Both the position numbers and the translations under genes were made by a program. This document shows positions 61,256 through 64,000 of a DNA stretch of 64,000 nt, one piece after another. The notes below the pieces were generated by a model, which saw only the letters and a program-made list of their open reading frames with translations, did not search any database and had not been told where the DNA came from. This stretch comes from Solea solea (lineage: Eukaryota > Chordata > Actinopteri > Pleuronectiformes > Soleidae): positions 7,573,341 to 7,637,340 of the forward strand of contig NC_081154.1 of NCBI RefSeq assembly GCF_958295425.1. Direction: 5' to 3'. Every line of letters starts with the position of its first letter. The stretch's first letter is position 1.

Positions 61256-61890
61256 TGACTGTGTTGTGCTTTTTTTGGCTGAAGTGAAAATGAAAAATTT
61301 GATTTTTACCCTCATTTTACAGCTTCTAACTGATTGTGATGGTTAAACACACTTTCCTTCCTTCAACGAATGCCAAGAGCAGTGACACCATTATCAATTG
61401 GTGTAAGAAACATCTTTAAAATAAGGGAATTCATGACATTAGAGTAAGCAGCAAGACACCAAATGTGTTTCACCCCTTTTCAGAAGGGGGTGCTGCAGCA
61501 CCTCAGCAACCTGGCCTGCACACATCACCAGGTACTGGCTTTAAGAGCAATGCAGCTATATAGCATTAATTTAAACGTTCATCATAGTAGAGCCAGCGAA
61601 ATATAAGCAGAGAAAACTATTGTTGGCGGAAACGAAGAGGAGGAAACGACTGTCTGACCGAGTGAGGGGCAACACACAAGTAAAGATAGGACCGGCATTT
61701 TTTGAATGGTAAGAATTGGAAAAAAGAAGCATGAAAAACAGCTCCATGGCTCCACGGCTCGTGTTCGCCGTGCACATTACGTCAGTGAGGAAAACTGTAG
61801 AAGGAGCTCTGTCAACAATAAGGCCGAAAAAGCGACCAGATTAGCAAAGTTTTCGCTTTAAACAATGACAACCAACAAAGCATGAATTTT
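61256..61890. other. spacer between fmnl1 and the minisatellite
   Basis: About 630 bases with no recognised gene or repeat. It contains CGGAAACGAAGAGGAGGAAACG and other unique-looking sequence shortened here to CGGAAACGAAGAGG. Confidence 0.4.
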
Positions 61891-64000
61891 ATGTCACATT
61901 TTGGACGATATACCAACTTTTTTGTCACAAAATACTGAAGTATGACTTATTTGTCAAATTTTGGACGACATACTATACTGTGACTTTTTTGACTGATTTT
62001 GGACGACATACTATACTGTGACTTTTTTGACTGATTTTGGACGACATACTATACTGTGACATTTTTGACTGATTTTGGACGACATACTATACTGTGACTT
62101 TTTTGACTGATTTTGGACGACATACTATACTATGACTTTTTTGACTGATTTTGGACGACATACTATACTGTGACATTTTTGACTGATTTTGGACGACATA
62201 CTATACTGTGACTTTTTTGACTGATTTTGGACGACATACTATACTATGACGTTTTTGACTGATTTTGGACCACATACTATACTATGACTTTTTTGACTGA
62301 TTTTGGACGACATACTATACTATGACTTTTTTGACTGATTTTGGACGACATACTATACTATGACTTTTTTGTCAAATTTTGGACGACATACTATACTATG
62401 ACTTTTTTGTCAAATTTCGGACGACATACTATACTATGACGTTTTTGACTGATTTTGGACGACATACTATACTATGACTTTTTTGACTGATTTTGAAAGA
62501 CATACTATGCTATGACTTTTTTGTCAAATTTTGGACGACATACTATACTATGACTTTTTTGTCAAATTTTGGACGACATACTATCCTATGACTTTTTGTC
62601 AAATTTTGGACGACATACTATACTATGACTTTTTTGTCAAATTTTGGACGACATACTATACTATGATGTTTTTGACTGATTTTGAACGACATGCTATACT
62701 ATGACTTTTTTGACTGATTTTGGACAACATACTATACTATGACTTTTTTGACTGATTTTGGACGACATACTATACTATGACTTTTTTGACTGATTTTGGA
62801 CGACATACTATACTATGACTTTTTTGTCAAATTTTGGACGACATACTATACTATGGCGTTTTTGACTGATTTTGGACGACATACTATACTATGACTTTTT
62901 TGTCAAATTTTGGACGACATACTATACTATGGCGTTTTTGACTGATTTTGAACGACATACTATACAATGACTTTTTTGTCAAATTTTGGACGACATACTA
63001 TACAATGACTTTTTTGTCAAATTTTGGACGACATACTATACTATGACGTTTTTGACTGATTTTGGACGACATACTATACTATGACTTTTTTGTCAAATTT
63101 TGGACGACATACTATACTATGACTTTTTTGACTGATTTTGGACGACATACTATACTATGACGGTTTTGACTGTTTGCGGACGACATGCTATACTATGACT
63201 TTTTTGACTGATTTTGGACGACATACTATACTATGACTTTTTTGTCAAATTTTGGACGACATACTATACTATGACTTTTTGGTCAAATGTTGGACGACAT
63301 ACTATACTATGACCTTTTTGACTGATTTTGGACGACATACTATACTATGACTTTTTTGACAGATTTTGGACGACATACTGTACTATGACTTTTTGGTAAA
63401 ATTTTGGACGACATACTATACTATGACTTTTTGTCAAATTTTGGACGACATACTGTACAATGACTTTTTTGTCAAATTTTGGACGACATACTATACTATG
63501 ACATTTTTGACTGATTTTGGACGACATACTGTACAATGACTGTTTTGTCAAATTTTGGACGACATACTATACTATGACTTTTTTGGTCAAATGTTGGACG
63601 ACATACTATACTATGACCTTTTTGACTGATTTTGGACGACATACTATACTATGACATTTTTGACTGATTTTGGACGACATACTATACTATGACTTTTTTG
63701 ACTGATTTTGGACGACATACTATACTATGACTTTTTTGTCAAAATTTGGACGACATACTATAGTATGACTTTTTTGTCAAATTTTGGACGACATACTGTA
63801 CAATGACTTTTTGGTAAAATTTTGGACGACATACTATACTATGACTTTTTGTCAAATTTTGGACGACATACTGTACAATGACTGTTTTGTCAAATTTTGG
63901 ACGACATACTATACTATGACTTTTTTGTCAAATTTTGGACGACATACTATACTATGACGTTTTTGACTGATTTTGGACGACATACTATACTATGACTTTT
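61890..64000. repeat. 38-bp-period minisatellite, about 55 copies, runs off the window
   Basis: The unit core TTTTGGACGACATACTATAC followed by TATGACTTTTTT repeats every 38 bases, with occasional 37- and 39-base copies. Two junction variants precede the core: GACTGA and GTCAAA. The first copies (61893-61960) are diverged, as expected at an array edge; the first dozen mostly read CTGTGAC and the later ones CTATGAC. Reading frames inside it are repeat artefacts. Confidence 0.97.

Noticed and set aside
63345..63551. Minus-strand reading frame with repeated CRPKF phrases
   Set aside because: Produced by the 38-bp minisatellite read in one frame; not a repeat protein.

Overview
This window is nuclear DNA from a ray-finned (teleost, probably percomorph-like) fish. 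Evidence: spliced vertebrate genes with GT-AG introns, a protein sequence of the teleost egr2b type, dense CA/GT and tetranucleotide microsatellites, several tRNA-derived SINE families, and hAT-like and other short inverted-repeat transposons. No bacterial, viral or CRISPR features were seen.

Layout. 1-11.2 kb: gene-free upstream flank of egr2b, full of microsatellites and transposon relics, including a nested MITE (1608-2077) and a duplicated/inverted block (5475-7138). 11.4-14.4 kb: egr2b (Krox20), plus strand, two coding exons, with a promoter carrying two CArG/SRE-like boxes, a CRE-like site, a CCAAT box and a TATA box. 14.4-18.7 kb: spacer between convergent genes. 18.7-20.6 kb: ado (2-aminoethanethiol/cysteamine dioxygenase), minus strand, here split into two coding exons. 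21-36.7 kb: gene-free; it includes a GC-richer, repeat-poor block at about 24.9-25.8 kb that I interpret as a candidate cis-regulatory element of egr2b. 37.2-61.25 kb: fmnl1 (formin-like 1), plus strand, reconstructed as 25 shared coding exons plus two alternative terminal exons, giving 1086 or 1093 residues. 61.9 kb to the window end: a 38-bp-period minisatellite running off the edge.

How the genes relate. EGR2 is a zinc-finger transcription factor of hindbrain segmentation and Schwann-cell myelination. ADO is a soluble thiol dioxygenase acting on cysteamine and N-terminal cysteine proteins. FMNL1 is a Rho-GTPase-regulated actin nucleator/elongator. They do not form a pathway. The tail-to-tail egr2-ado pair matches the mammalian arrangement, whereas fmnl1 lies on another chromosome in human, so its position here reflects teleost chromosome history.

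I did not find an unknown multi-gene system. The most interesting signals are the candidate POU/SOX-rich enhancer beyond ado, the alternative fmnl1 C-termini, a GC-AG intron, and mobile elements whose target-site duplications can be read directly. All exon boundaries come from manual reading of splice sites and recalled family sequences; no alignment was run.
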